A stretch of 64,000 bases of DNA from Brassica napus. Lineage: Eukaryota > Streptophyta > Magnoliopsida > Brassicales > Brassicaceae. The notes beneath the pieces are model-generated. The model saw only the letters and a list, made by a program, of their open reading frames with translations. It was not told the origin of the DNA and ran no database searches. The stretch spans positions 36,789,608 to 36,853,607 of the forward strand of contig NC_063452.1 in the NCBI RefSeq assembly GCF_020379485.1. Reading direction: 5' to 3'. This document shows positions 22,273 through 32,788 of the stretch, piece by piece. The translations under genes were made by a program, and so were the position numbers. Position 1 is the stretch's first letter. Each line of letters starts with the position of its first letter.

Positions 22273-22699
22273 GGGAAATTGCAGTAGATATACATGAAAA
22301 CTTATTTAATTAGGTATATACCTATTGTCACTGGGTATTTTTGATAATGGCCAGATTACCCCCTTATTGTATTTTGCAGACAATAACCGACAAAACCCCT
22401 TATCTCTTTAGCCATCTCTCTCTCCTTTTTTTTCTCGTTCAGTTTCTCTTTTTATTTTATTTTTGTTGAAAGTTTTTTTTCTCTTCTTTCTGACAAACTA
22501 TAACTTTCTCATAAAAAAAACCTTCCTCATGTCTGTTTCCAGAAGCGTTTTCTACTCTCTTTTTTTTCTCTGTTCTGTTTCCAGAGCAACACGAGAAAAA
22601 CAAAACTTGATCTTTTGGTGGTTTGATTTTTGTTTCAGAAGAATCAGAACAATGATTTTGTTGTGAGTTATCTCTATAGGTAATGGGGTCTTACTCTCA

Positions 22700-23241
22700 T
22701 TTCCTTTTAAAAGGAGAACTATGTTGTGATTTCTCTGTTTCTCTCTCTCTCTTTTGAACTGATTTTGTTTGTTTTAGGATTGGAGGAGGCAAGGCGTACT
22801 TCTATCGAGATGGAAGACATATGTAATGGTCATCTCTCTCTCTCTCTCTCTCTCACATCTGATTTTTTGTTCTTGGTAACAGCGGTTGTCGTGAGCAAGA
22901 GGAGACGTCTCGACCCGTCGTCACCGGTCTCGAGCTTTCCCCCATCACCACCGGTCTCGATCTTTGCCCCCGTCACCACCGGTCTCGAGCTTTGCCCTCG
23001 TCACCACCGGTCTCGAGCTTGCCCCCGTCACCACCGGTCTCGAACTCGTCCCCGTCGTCATCGCTATCGCTGGTGCTGGGGATGGAGACAGAACAGAGGA
23101 AGACATCGAGAAGAGAGGCAAAGGAGGAAGGAGGAGGAGGCAGCAAAGAGAGTAGGTTTAGGGTTAATTAGGTTTAGGTTAATTAGGTTTAGGTTAAATA
23201 TGTTTTGGTTAATTAGATTTGGGTTTAATGTTTTTAATTAG
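22700..23241 (+). other. GC-richer stretch with open frame, function unknown
   Basis: A 171-codon frame (22726-23241) covers a CT-repeat, a 27-bp minisatellite and a basic tail. I recognise no domain. Splice-like GT/AG borders around 22825-22880 and the higher GC content suggest a captured gene fragment, but the frame may be accidental. It is not called as a gene. Confidence 0.3.
22919..23060 (+). repeat. 27-28 bp minisatellite
   Basis: About five copies of a unit built on CACCACCGGTCTCGAGCTTT with small length changes, so the frame is not kept throughout. Confidence 0.9.
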
Positions 23242-23271
23242 GTTTCTTCGTTATTTGAAGTACTCCGAAAT

Positions 23272-24360
23272 TACCGAGTTTGTTTACAGGTATCCAACAT
23301 TTCTAATGTCGCATAACAAAATGATGTTCTTGGCTATTACAAATTTTAGCCGGATTATTTTTGTAATATCTGGATAAAAGCTAACACGTCCATATTGGTT
23401 CGTCTTTATAATAACTTAATTCGAACCTATAATGTATTATCTGGTTGTAATATACATTCATATATAGATACAAAAAAAAATATTTTCTAGTTATAATCAT
23501 TATAATCAGGATTATCTATGTATTATTTGTTTACAATGCACATTCATATAAATCTATTGCAATACCAAAAGACCAATCCAAAATGTATATATGACTTATT
23601 CAAATAGTAATACCCAACGATTTAGGGTTAAGATTAAGGGTTTAGTGTTTTTAAAATTTAGTGTTTAGTGTTAGATTTAAGGTTTAGGTTTTAACCAAAA
23701 ATTTAAGGTTTACCCAAGGGCTTAAGTTTTAACATAAAGCTTAGAATTTATGGTTTATGGTTTAGTGTTTTTCTGACGGCGTTAAAATATTAAAAAAACA
23801 AAATTTGCAACTAGTAATTTCTTACCGAGTTTGTTTACAGATATCCAACATTTCTAATCTCGCATAACAAAATGATGTTCTTGGCTATTACAAATTTTAG
23901 CCGAATTATTTTTGTAATATTTGGATAAAAGCTAACACGTCCATATTGCTTCGTCTTTATAATAACTTAATTCGAACCTATGATATATTATCTGGTTGTA
24001 ATATACATTCATATTATAGATATAAAAAAATTATTTTCTGGTTATAATCATTATAATCAGGATTATCTATGTATTATTTGTTTACAATGCACATTCATAT
24101 AAATCTATTGCAATACCAAAAGACCAATCCAATATGACTTATTCAAATAGTAATAGCCAAAGATTTAGGTTTAGGATTAAAGGTTTAGTGTTTTTAAAAT
24201 TTAGTGTTTAGTGTTTTGATTTAAGGTTAGGATTTATCCAAAGATTTATGGTTTACCCAAGGGTTTAGGGTTTAACCTAGGGCTTAGGATTTATGGTTTA
24301 GGGTTTAGTGTTTTGCTGACGGCGTTAAAATATTATATTTTTTTTGCAACTAGTAATTTA
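23272..24360. repeat. 551-bp tandem duplication
   Basis: The block starting TACCGAGTTTGTTTACAG at 23272 repeats from 23823. Both copies include TAACACGTCC, the degenerate telomere-like stretch and TGACGGCGTTAAAATATTA, with scattered differences and small indels. Confidence 0.9.
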
Positions 24361-24555
24361 AAAAAATAATATAAATTTACAATATTTTGTTTGTTTTTTA
24401 AAAGATATTGAGTATGGAATATTTTTTTTAAAAAAGGAAACAAAATAATTAAAATTTGCCAAATTATTTTATGTTTTGAGAATAAAAAAAAGTAGTACTT
24501 GCAAAGAAAAAAATTAAAGAATGTTTTTAAAATAATTTTTAATGTCGTCAGCAAT

Positions 24556-25345
24556 ACACTAAACCTTAAACCCTAAATCCTAAACCCTAAATCCTAAACA
24601 CTAAACTCTAAACCCATGGATAAACCATAAACCCAAGGGTTTAAGATTAAGGGTTTAGTTTTTTCAAGATTTAGTGTTTATGATTTAGGATTTAAGATTT
24701 ATCCAAGGGTTTATGGTTTATCCAAGGGTTTATGGTTTACCCAATGGTTTAGGGTTTAGTATTCAGGGTTTAGGGTTTAGTGTTTTGCTGACGGCGTTAT
24801 TGTACCCAAATTTATTTAAAAAGTTACACATCCAATTGCCCGGTTTAGACTTGTTCTCTCAAGTACGTGGTCATGATATAATATTCGGAAAATAAATATC
24901 ATATCCATATCAACATATTTTTATATGAAAAATCTATTTATTACGGGTTTCATTGTATTTTTCTTGGGTTCACCCCTAAGTTGAACCGGTAGGTTTACCA
25001 ACCAATAATATTTTGTTATTTTATATTCAATATCTTTTAAAAAAGAAACAAAATAATAAAATTTGCCAAGTTAAATTATTTTTTAAAATAAAAAGTACAA
25101 AATAAACCCTATAGCGTCTAGGTTTAGGGTTTATGGTTTGGATTTAGGGTTTAAGATTTGGGTTTAGGGTATATGGTTTGAGTTTAAAGTTTACGGTTTG
25201 GGTTTATGGTCTAGGATTTGGATTTAAGGTATACGATTTGGGTTTAGGGTCCAGGATTTGAGTTTAGGGTATAGGGTTTGATTTTAGGATTTAGAATTTG
25301 GGTTTAGGATTTAGGGTCTAAGGTTTAAGATTTAAGATTTACCCA
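24556..25345. repeat. Degenerate telomere-like TTTAGGG / CCCTAAA stretches
   Basis: Dense, imperfect TTTAGGGTTTA-type phrases at 24556-24800 (both orientations) and 25105-25345 (TTTAGGGTTTATGGTTTGGG period about 20 bp). Similar stretches lie at 23620-23760 and 24160-24320. They are too degenerate for a real telomere and contain many telo-box AAACCCTA variants. Confidence 0.8.
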
Positions 25346-25907
25346 TACATATTCAGATTTATACTTTATCTGAAATATTCCAAAAATAACATTTTCGACC
25401 GGATTTAGTTTATAAAAGCTGGTTTATGGTTTACCCAAGGATTTATGGTTTACCCGACGGTTTAGAGTTTAGTATTCAGGGTTTAGTATTTTGCCAACGG
25501 CATTATTGTATCCAGATTACTTTTTAATATCCGGTTAAGATTTACACATACATATTACCTTTTATATTAACTCAACCTGAATCTATAATACATCGTCCAA
25601 TTATGTTATGCATTTAAAGTACATATACAATAATCATTTTCTAGCTATCAACATGAAATGAAAAGTCAGATTATCTATGTATTATTTGATTATAATGGGC
25701 ATTCATAAACATTATTGTAGCTAGTGTATTTTGACAAGGTCAACTCAAGACTTATTCCATGATTTATTGAAGTATAATTTCTTATTTTTGAATCATTATA
25801 TTCACGAACGACAAAATAATCAGATATATCTAAAAAAATCGTAGAATCGAACAACCCAATTGCTATATATGAAAAAAAGTTTTCTATATGTGGTTACAAT
25901 GAAATGC

Positions 25908-26130
25908 CTTTGAAAGTTGATCTCTAGTAGCTTTGGATTTTCACCCATGTTCAGAATCGCGCTAGATTTTAGTCGAACGGTCGGTATAGGCCAAGCGAGT
26001 TGTAGAAAAATCCTAGATTAATCGCTGCTTATTCAGAATTTAATTTTAATGGTTATTCACTTTATTAAAAAGTTACACACTTTTCCAATTTCCACACATA
26101 ATTTGGATATTCACCTATTTAACCCGTTAT
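25908..26130. repeat. Repeat shared with 27111-27262 and with the element's right end
   Basis: A block with GCGAGTTGTAGAAAAATC and GCTTATTC recurs, diverged, at 27111-27262. The following 60 bp (to ATTCACCTATTTAACCC) resemble the terminal 60 bp of the Mutator-like element (28175-28235), so a second, internal terminus-like copy exists here. Confidence 0.65.
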
Positions 26131-26149
26131 TATAATCCAAACAAACAAT

Positions 26150-26830
26150 AAATGTTTCCCATTTGGGTTAACAGAGATTCTGTTTTTGGGTTTAGTGCTA
26201 ATTATTGTATTAGTAGTTACTAGTTCATGAACCATATGTATAAAGAGTATGTATTTGGTTCATTTATTTTCGTGCTACCAAACTTTGAACCTTTGCCATT
26301 TGGGTTACCTGAGGTTGTGATTTTGGGTTTAGTGCTAATTATTGTATTAATAGTTACTAGTACTTGAACCATATGTATTTGGTTCATTTATCTTCATGCT
26401 ACCAAACTTTTAACCTTTGCCATTTGGGTTAACCGAGGTTGTGATTTTGTGTTTATTGATAATAATTTCTAACCATTTTGCTAAGGGGGTTATAGTCATA
26501 AATCATCATAAAGAATAGATAGTGAACCAATTCATTTAAGGATTATTATTTGGAGCATTTAGTTTAATAATAGCAAATTTAAACGTTTCTCATTTGGGTT
26601 AACCAAAGATAAGATTTTGGGGTTAGTGATAAATCAGGGTAGACATTTTTTTAACCAGTTACAGTTTTCGAATAACTTGCCTATATTGGTGGGGGGATTC
26701 TTGAGTTTAATCTTAATGAATAGTTATTTTGGTAAAAAGATTTTACTAATACCAAACTTATACTATTTGTTATATGGGTTAACTGAGATTATGATTTTGG
26801 AGTTAGTGATAAATTTGTTTAGGGTTTAGC
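26150..26830. repeat. Five diverged copies of an ATTTGGGTTAAC-led unit
   Basis: Copies begin near 26160, 26300, 26422, 26590 and 26773; each reads ATTTGGGTTAAC, then a GATT/GTGATTTTGGG phrase, then TTAGTG(A/C)TAAT. Spacing ranges from 120 to 185 bp. Confidence 0.8.
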
Positions 26831-27324
26831 TTACAGCTTTAACAAGGTCAATTTTTTTTGTCAAGTAATATCATTTTTGATTATATTATTGAATATCGAG
26901 ATATTTGTATTAAATTGTTGAATATCCAGATATTTGTTTCTTTATTCGGTTGTTTGTTCCATGAAGACAGCTGAAAAAAGTAGCTTCTTTCTTCCTTTTC
27001 CTAGCATACGAAGCTAGATCTAAGACAAGTTGAATAAAAAACTTATGTAAGCAATACAAAAACATCATCAAACAAACCGAAAAATGAATCAGACTCCACC
27101 ACGAGCAATGATATGCCTTTGCAAAATGACCTCTAGTAGTTTTGGGTATTCACTCATGTTCGGAATCGGGCTAGATGTTAGTTGGGCGGTCGTTATGGAC
27201 CTCGCGAGTTGTAGAAAAATCTCAGATTAATTTCCGCTTATTCGGGATTTAGTTTTTAATGGTTATTCAATTTTCTGATAAAATATAGATATGAATGCAT
27301 GACTTCCATAGAATGTAACAATAA

Positions 27325-27415
27325 TTGTACGGTCGAATGGTTTCTGAAGCGTAGCTTAAAGAAACAGTTCGCGTGTTCGACCCATGGGAATCCGTTTTTG
27401 CCTTTTTATTTTTAT
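27325..27415 (+). other. Possible tRNA-derived (SINE-like) fragment
   Basis: GTGTTCGACCC resembles a tRNA/SINE B box and GGTCGAATGGTT lies about 35 bp upstream where an A box would sit; a T-rich tail follows. No target duplication was found. Confidence 0.25.
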
Positions 27416-27489
27416 TTTTTCATTAATGGCATAGTTGTAATTTTTATCACCTTCTCCCCCAATATGTTTTAGGGTTTTGCAAGAAAATC

Positions 27490-27639
27490 TCAGAGCCGCC
27501 ATAACTTCCTCCATGAAAACGGCCGTGCGCCGCCAAATCCTACGCCGTAGTCGAGATCCCTTTCGTCGTAGGCCCTCTCTTCTTCCTCTTCATTAGTTCT
27601 CTTGATTAAAAGTGGACGATCGTTCTTGGATCGTGACAT
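27490..27639 (-). pseudogene. Captured NRAMP3/4-like metal transporter first exon
   Basis: On the minus strand an ATG at 27639 starts a 49-codon frame beginning MSRSKNDRPLLI, followed by a Glu-run, ERAYDERD, LDYGVGFGGA and PFSWRKLW. Plant NRAMP2/3/4 vacuolar metal transporters start in this way: a cytosolic acidic N-terminus with PLL, AYDE and YGVG phrases, then PFSWRKLWLF at the first membrane helix. Homology stops right after KLW, where two more codons and TGA follow, so all membrane helices are missing. The piece is therefore not a working transporter. It lies inside the Mutator-like element, which makes it a transduplicated host fragment. Family identity is from memory of the motifs. Confidence 0.75.
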
Positions 27640-28235
27640 ATCTTCCACAACATCCTTCATCCACCGAGTCACCACCAGCCAACTCTCCCGAACTCGAACC
27701 CAACTCAGTGAGTCGACTCGGCACGACCGAGTTTACTCAAACGGATGATTTTCCCAATCGCTTCCTCCAGTTTTTCTTCCTCTTCCTAACCTAATCCTAC
27801 CTAACCCAGTAACTCGTGTAGCAACTGAAGCAATCACAGAGATAGAGAAGAGATAACCCAACTATATGGCTAAACGAAGAAGAATCACATAACAATCATT
27901 ATATCCATTTAAATCCTTAAAGTACTTTTCATAAAGCTGCCCATTAAAAGCAGCTGTTCAGAATGGATCTGATATATATAAACAGTAAGAACAATATATA
28001 AGGATATTTTGTACTTGCACTTTTTTTTTAAAAAAAATTGTCATTGTCGAAAAGCATCCATGTTGTGAGATGAAGACAAAATGACCGGCTATATGAACAT
28101 GTGATTTGATTGAAAGCGTTTCATGAGGTTAATGGAGTCATTTTACCCTCTACCATCTCTTTGTTCGCAAATTATTTGATAATATACACACTTTGCCAAT
28201 TTCAAAAATTTCTTGTATATTCACCTAATTAACCC

Positions 28236-28244
28236 TATATTAAA
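28236..28244. repeat. 9-bp target-site duplication TATATTAAA, right copy
   Basis: Matches 22264-22272 exactly and directly follows the right end of the Mutator-like element. Confidence 0.93.
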
Positions 28245-28430
28245 ACTAAAATGCTGTAAAAAAGAAGGTAGAATAAAGTAAACATAATTAATAATTACTC
28301 CTAACTTTCTATTGGTTAAGATAAGAGGGTGAGGATCACAATTTTTGACCATTGATTAGATTAATCAATCAATGGTTCAGATTCATTTATTTGTGTTTCT
28401 TTCTCTCTCTCCAAAGTGTCTTCTCTCGAT
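28245..28430. mobile_element. Sequence X, broken copy, right part
   Basis: Continues the broken X copy after the insertion and matches about 33980-34165 closely. It stops at CTCTCGAT, exactly where the left arm of the giant inverted repeat starts; the rest of X (34166-35160 in the other copy) is missing here. Confidence 0.9.
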
Positions 28431-28959
28431 ACCTATACAATCTTTGTTAATATTTTTGAAAGATACATTTCTATATTACCCTTGATCACATGATTGAATC
28501 AAGATTTTAAAAATCGTTTTTAAAAGGAAAGAAATCATTAATATACAGTAAATTTAAAACAAAACTAATAATCATTAAATAAAAGGAAAACATGTATTTT
28601 AAAAAAGGAAATATTAATTTATGGAAAAAAACACCATTGTTGACGCATCCATCTTCTTTTTCACAAGCCATGTATGAGAAGTTCAAAATTTAACATCAAG
28701 CTTTTCAAGATCAGACAACTTTGGCATCATTATTGTGAAACTGGTAACTTATAGTCTTTTTGTTCTATTTAAACAACAATTATATACAATCGATATCTAA
28801 CTAGGTTATGTATGTTTTGTTCTTAATATTTTCTTTGGTTACTTTTGATTTGTAGAACTATTTACTTAATTTTACCAAAGGAACTTCACGATTCAGCAGA
28901 TTTAAAATCCAGGTAACTGAAACCAATTTACATACATAGTAGATGAAGACAAACATAAA

Positions 28960-29625
28960 TTCTGTCAAATATTGGTGAGAGTAAAATTTTGAGTTGGTAG
29001 ACATACATTTTGTCCACTGATAGTTGATAGGTTGCTGTAAAGTCTAGATGTTTTATAGTAGACTTCAAATGACAACATGGAAGACATATATATAGGCTAT
29101 GAGAGAGTAGGGTGTCTACATATTATGGTAGACAACAACTCCCAAACCGGTGGACTTATAATTTGTCTACGAACATACGGTAGACTTTCGTAAATGTCTA
29201 CATATCTTCATAGACATGACAGTTCAAATTGGTAGATTGGTATGTTTTATGATAATAATTGGCAGATTAGAGTAATGTCTACACAGAACAGCAGACTTCA
29301 AATTGTAATTTGGTAGACTTTTATTTTGTCTGGAACATATTAGTAGACTTCAACTAGCAATATGACTGATTTATATTTACTGGTGGACTAATTGGTAGAC
29401 TCGCCTGATGGCTACATTTTTTTGCTGACATGAAAATCTAAACTCCTAGACTAGTTTGTTATCTGCTGAAAAATGGCAGACCTTTTCTTGGCAGACCTTC
29501 AATTCGTCTGCGAAATAATAGTGGACTCGCATAAAGTCTACTTTTATGGGTAGATTGTCTGATAATTGTAAAGTCTACATATTATTGGCAGACTTGCTGA
29601 TAATCGAAACCTTTGTGTTTTCCAT
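28960..29625. repeat. Subterminal TAGAC/GTCTAC motif array, left arm
   Basis: Roughly 28 copies of (G)TAGAC(T) or its complement GTCTAC, with variants GCAGAC and GTGGAC, in about 660 bp. The mirrored array is at 38525-39165. Dense subterminal motifs are typical of MULE ends that bind element-encoded proteins. Confidence 0.85.
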
Positions 29626-29727
29626 ATTATATTCATTTTTGAACAGTAGTTGACGACCATTCTCTATATTACTCTGTTTTTAATTATATAGTATATTGAT
29701 TTTGTAGGCATTCTCATAGTTGAAAAA

Positions 29728-30061
29728 ATGAATGGCAATCTATATAAAAGTTGTGAGGATGAAGAAAAAAGTGGAACTTTTAACGAAAGTACAGTGTTAC
29801 TATTGACGGAGGCAGTGAAGATAAACAGAACAGTGTTGCATTTCATGGATAGGGTGAAGGCGAGGCACAAAGTGGTGCACCATATATATATGGTGAAGAA
29901 GAGGTCCAAAGTGGTATGTTTGATGAAAACAACCACAAATGAAAAAGATGAAAACTGAGAAGGTGGATACTGAACAACAACCACAGAAGTGGCGGAAACT
30001 GTACACATGCTCAAATTGTAAGCAAGGAGGACATAACCGTGCCACTTGCAAAGGTGGGTGA
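29728..30061 (+). pseudogene. MuDR-type transposase remnant, left arm (N-part fused to zinc knuckle)
   Basis: An acidic N-terminal-like part (frames broken) is joined near 29926 to a C-terminal piece reading KMKTEKVDTEQQPQKWRKL and then YTCSNCKQGGHNRATC, a CX2CX4HX4C zinc knuckle as found at the very end of plant MuDR transposases. The catalytic MULE core and SWIM finger are missing. The gene reads toward the Ulp1-like gene, so the two are convergent, as is usual for the two genes of DUF1985/Ulp1-type MULEs. The junction removes about 325 bp compared with the right arm, at a GAT microhomology. Confidence 0.7.
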
Positions 30062-30443
30062 GAAACATTTTTAAAACAGTATTAGTTTCTGATTTTTAAA
30101 AGTTTACAACTGAGTATTTTGATTACATTTGATTTTGGCACACTATTTTGGTTTTCAATATTCCAACTTTATATTGAGCTGGGTTTAAATTAACTATGGC
30201 TGTTTGTGTTGATTAATCAAAGAGAAAATGCAGATTTTAGTGTTCTACTTGGGAAGTCTTTTTTTTTGTTTTTCAGAACTGGAAGAAATTGCAGCACGTG
30301 AACAATAAATTATTAAAGAAACTGATTATATGTGAAAGATGTAAAGTAATAACCATATGAATCATAACAATAAAATGAAACTGTTTAAGCATTGCAAAGT
30401 CTTAAAATCGTACCAATAAAATAAAATTAATAAGAATGCAACT

Positions 30444-32258
30444 TCAGTAGGGATATATCAACTCACGATCACTCGCTCGCAACGGAAGCGGGTTAGAAAC
30501 TGTGGGACCATGTTGTTCAGTCTCCTCAAATATTTCTGCTGCAAGCTTTTCTCTAACCATCTTGATATTCTCATCAGATAAAGACGTGGTAAACTCAGCA
30601 CCTAGCGCATGACACTCAATGAATTTTATTGCATAAATTCCACAATCACCTGTTTTCAACATTTGAGGAATCCCTTGTCTTGGTCTTCGAACCTTATATT
30701 GTTCAACACTCATCTTTGGCCTTTCTGATACGTAGATATGTCTTCATCTTTCAGATGTGGTACCGTAAACATCTATATTGAGTAAAAAAAAAGGTAACTA
30801 TTATACTTAGCTCATAAATAATAGATGTAGGTTGTAGAGAATATATGGAACTACCTCATTAGTCTTTGACTTCTCTGTCAGTAGCATCACCTCCAACTCC
30901 AAAAGGTCTATCCTTATTCTCATTATTTCATAGCTTCTAAGTTGTTTTCCCATCTCTTCTAATTTACACTCCAATGTTTCTACCTTTTTTGCTTGTTGCA
31001 CAAGTTCCATTTTCATGCGTATCACTTCAGTGGGCTCAGTAGAAGAAACAGAAACGTTTGAATCTAATGCTTTGATTTTCTTCGTGCTAGCTATCATCAC
31101 TTCTGTTTTGTGTTTCAGCGATGTCTCCTTACCATCACTTTTCTCATTTGCATCTTCAGCTTTTTCTCCATCATTTTTTTCTATGTTCTTTGCAGTCTGA
31201 ATGATGTTTGTTCCATGATCCACCCAAGTCACAAGTCCTAGACTTCCTTCTTTGTGTATGGCTTCAAGAAGAGCATCAACCTTTTTGTCGACACTTTTAT
31301 CCTCCCATACAATAGGTGCTACTTGATTGATAATAACATTCCTGATATTTTCCTACAGATTCAAGCCAAAATCAGAATTACTCTTTTTTAAGACAAACAA
31401 AATTGAATCAACACCAACACAAAAGATAGCAAACATTCCAAATACCTTATCAGCGGCTGAGACAATAGACTTTTTTTGTCCCCTTTAAACCTCTATACTT
31501 TAGAATAGGAGGCCCATCGATGTTTCTGGACGACCAATCTTTGCTCCGAGGCTTGGGACGACACTGTAAGCCCATGCTTATAGAGCTTAAACAAACCCAT
31601 CTAATGTGTATGAGTTAGCATTCAAGTTTACACGCTTCACTGAAGCAATCAACCGCTTGAAAGCCTCTTTTCCCAAAGGATGTTTCTGAAATTTTGGCAA
31701 GTCAAAAACCATTCGAGAAAGTTCAAGCGGAAGCTTCTTTTTATCATCTTCACCTATGATAATAGTTGCTAAAATAGACAAATACGTAAAACAGATTTTG
31801 TCTTCTGTTGACCAAGAAAAAACATCTTCCAAGGCTCCTCTCAACTCTTTCTTGCAAGGGCTTTTCCTGTTTACGTTTAACTTCTTCCACAATCCTTTAT
31901 GCACCTTTGTTTCAACGACATATTCATTCTCAACAAAAGGTGCACAGTTCAAAGCAGTTATGTTTTCGAACTCTGACAAAGAGAACCGAGCCGGTGTATT
32001 TCCAAACAAGCACCACATCTAATGCTTTTTCTTGCAAACAAGTTGGTTCACAAGAAGATGCTCGACGACCTTAGACGACCAAGTGAATTTATTTTCTACG
32101 AATCGTATAATGTTCCACACTTCTTCTCCAACAGCATTTTCAACATCTTCTAAAAACTCAGTCTTACTATGGTGGTTGATACTTTTCTTGGGTTTTGGCT
32201 CTCAACCAAGTGAAAACAATCGTAATGGAAATCCTAAATCCACATTTGTTTGAATTGA
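30444..32258 (-). pseudogene. DUF1985/Ulp1-like MULE gene, left arm
   Basis: The gene starts with ATG at 32258 (MSIQTNVDLGFPLRLFSLG). A DUF1985 domain follows (WSSKVVEHLLVNQL, then GNTPARFSLSEFENITALN, to about 31587), then a Lys/Glu-rich coiled-coil segment (31232-30807) and the C-terminal half of a Ulp1/SENP-type cysteine protease (30713-30444) with the catalytic Cys in GDCGIYAIKFIECHALG. The protease half bearing the catalytic His and Asp is absent. Two in-frame stops break this copy, TGA at 32202-32204 and TAG at 32019-32021, and there is a shift near 31490. DUF1985 plus Ulp1 is known from MULEs of the Kaonashi/VANDAL type in Arabidopsis. Introns probably lie between the segments. Confidence 0.85.
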
Positions 32259-32788
32259 CATCCTGTAAAAAGAATATGAGTCTAATAGATTAAATGAAAA
32301 AACTCTTGGAAATAATTATTCAACTTTAACTAAAGACTCTCAAGATAATTAAAGAAAATAATCTTGTACACATGCTCAAATATAACTATAGGAAGATTTA
32401 CGACAGTCATTGGCTGAGAGTGAAGGTAAAATTAGAGAATGATGTTACTAAACTGATTTTAAAACCATGCCTCGTTCACGATCTGAAATTCACTGGTTAC
32501 AAAGTATTTTGCCAATAGAATTGGTGCAGCAAGAGGAAGACAAGAAAAGAGATTTTGTCGATAAAATTGGTGAATTGCTAGAATTTTGTCGCTGAAATTT
32601 ATTTGATTTTGAGTCAATATTTTTGTATATCCTAAATTTTCTTATTTTACAATAAATGATTAATGAGATAATTAATATTAAAAAAATTATTTGATTAATA
32701 TTGAGAAAATTACCTACAATAACCTATCTTTTTACAGAAATTGTTTGAATAACTCATAAAATTTAATATTACTCAGATAACCTACGTA

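Larger units (their letters stand above)
22273..28235. mobile_element. Mutator-like element (5.96 kb, non-autonomous, Pack-MULE-like)
   Basis: The element is bounded by a perfect 9-bp duplication. Its ends match imperfectly as terminal inverted repeats: 20 of the first 31 bases agree (both begin GGG and share ATATACA and GAAA blocks). The 9-bp duplication is the hallmark of the Mutator superfamily. No transposase core is visible. The interior holds a 27-bp minisatellite, a 551-bp tandem duplication, long stretches of degenerate TTTAGGG-like repeats, five copies of an ATTTGGGTTAAC-led unit, and a captured NRAMP-like first exon. It inserted into an existing copy of sequence X. Confidence 0.88.
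28431..32698. repeat. Left arm of giant inverted repeat (MULE copy)
   Basis: This 4.27-kb arm is the reverse complement of 35161-39691 along its whole length, with few substitutions. It contains, outside to inside, an array of TAGAC/GTCTAC motifs, transposase remnants reading inward, and a DUF1985/Ulp1 gene reading outward. It lacks about 325 bp that the right arm keeps (37862-38190) and keeps about 84 bp (about 31024-31107) that the right arm lacks. The inner edge (32698) abuts sequence X. Confidence 0.95.

Noticed and set aside
27640..27794. 60-codon plus-strand frame opposite the NRAMP-like exon
   Set aside because: It is the opposite strand and upstream region of the captured exon; no domain.
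22273..28235. Reading the whole 22-28 kb region as a host gene island
   Set aside because: It is bounded by a perfect 9-bp duplication, and the same site without it exists at about 33980, so it is one insertion.
29664..30068. 134-codon minus-strand frame in the left arm and its mirror at 37717-37967
   Set aside because: Antisense shadow of the transposase remnant with its zinc knuckle.
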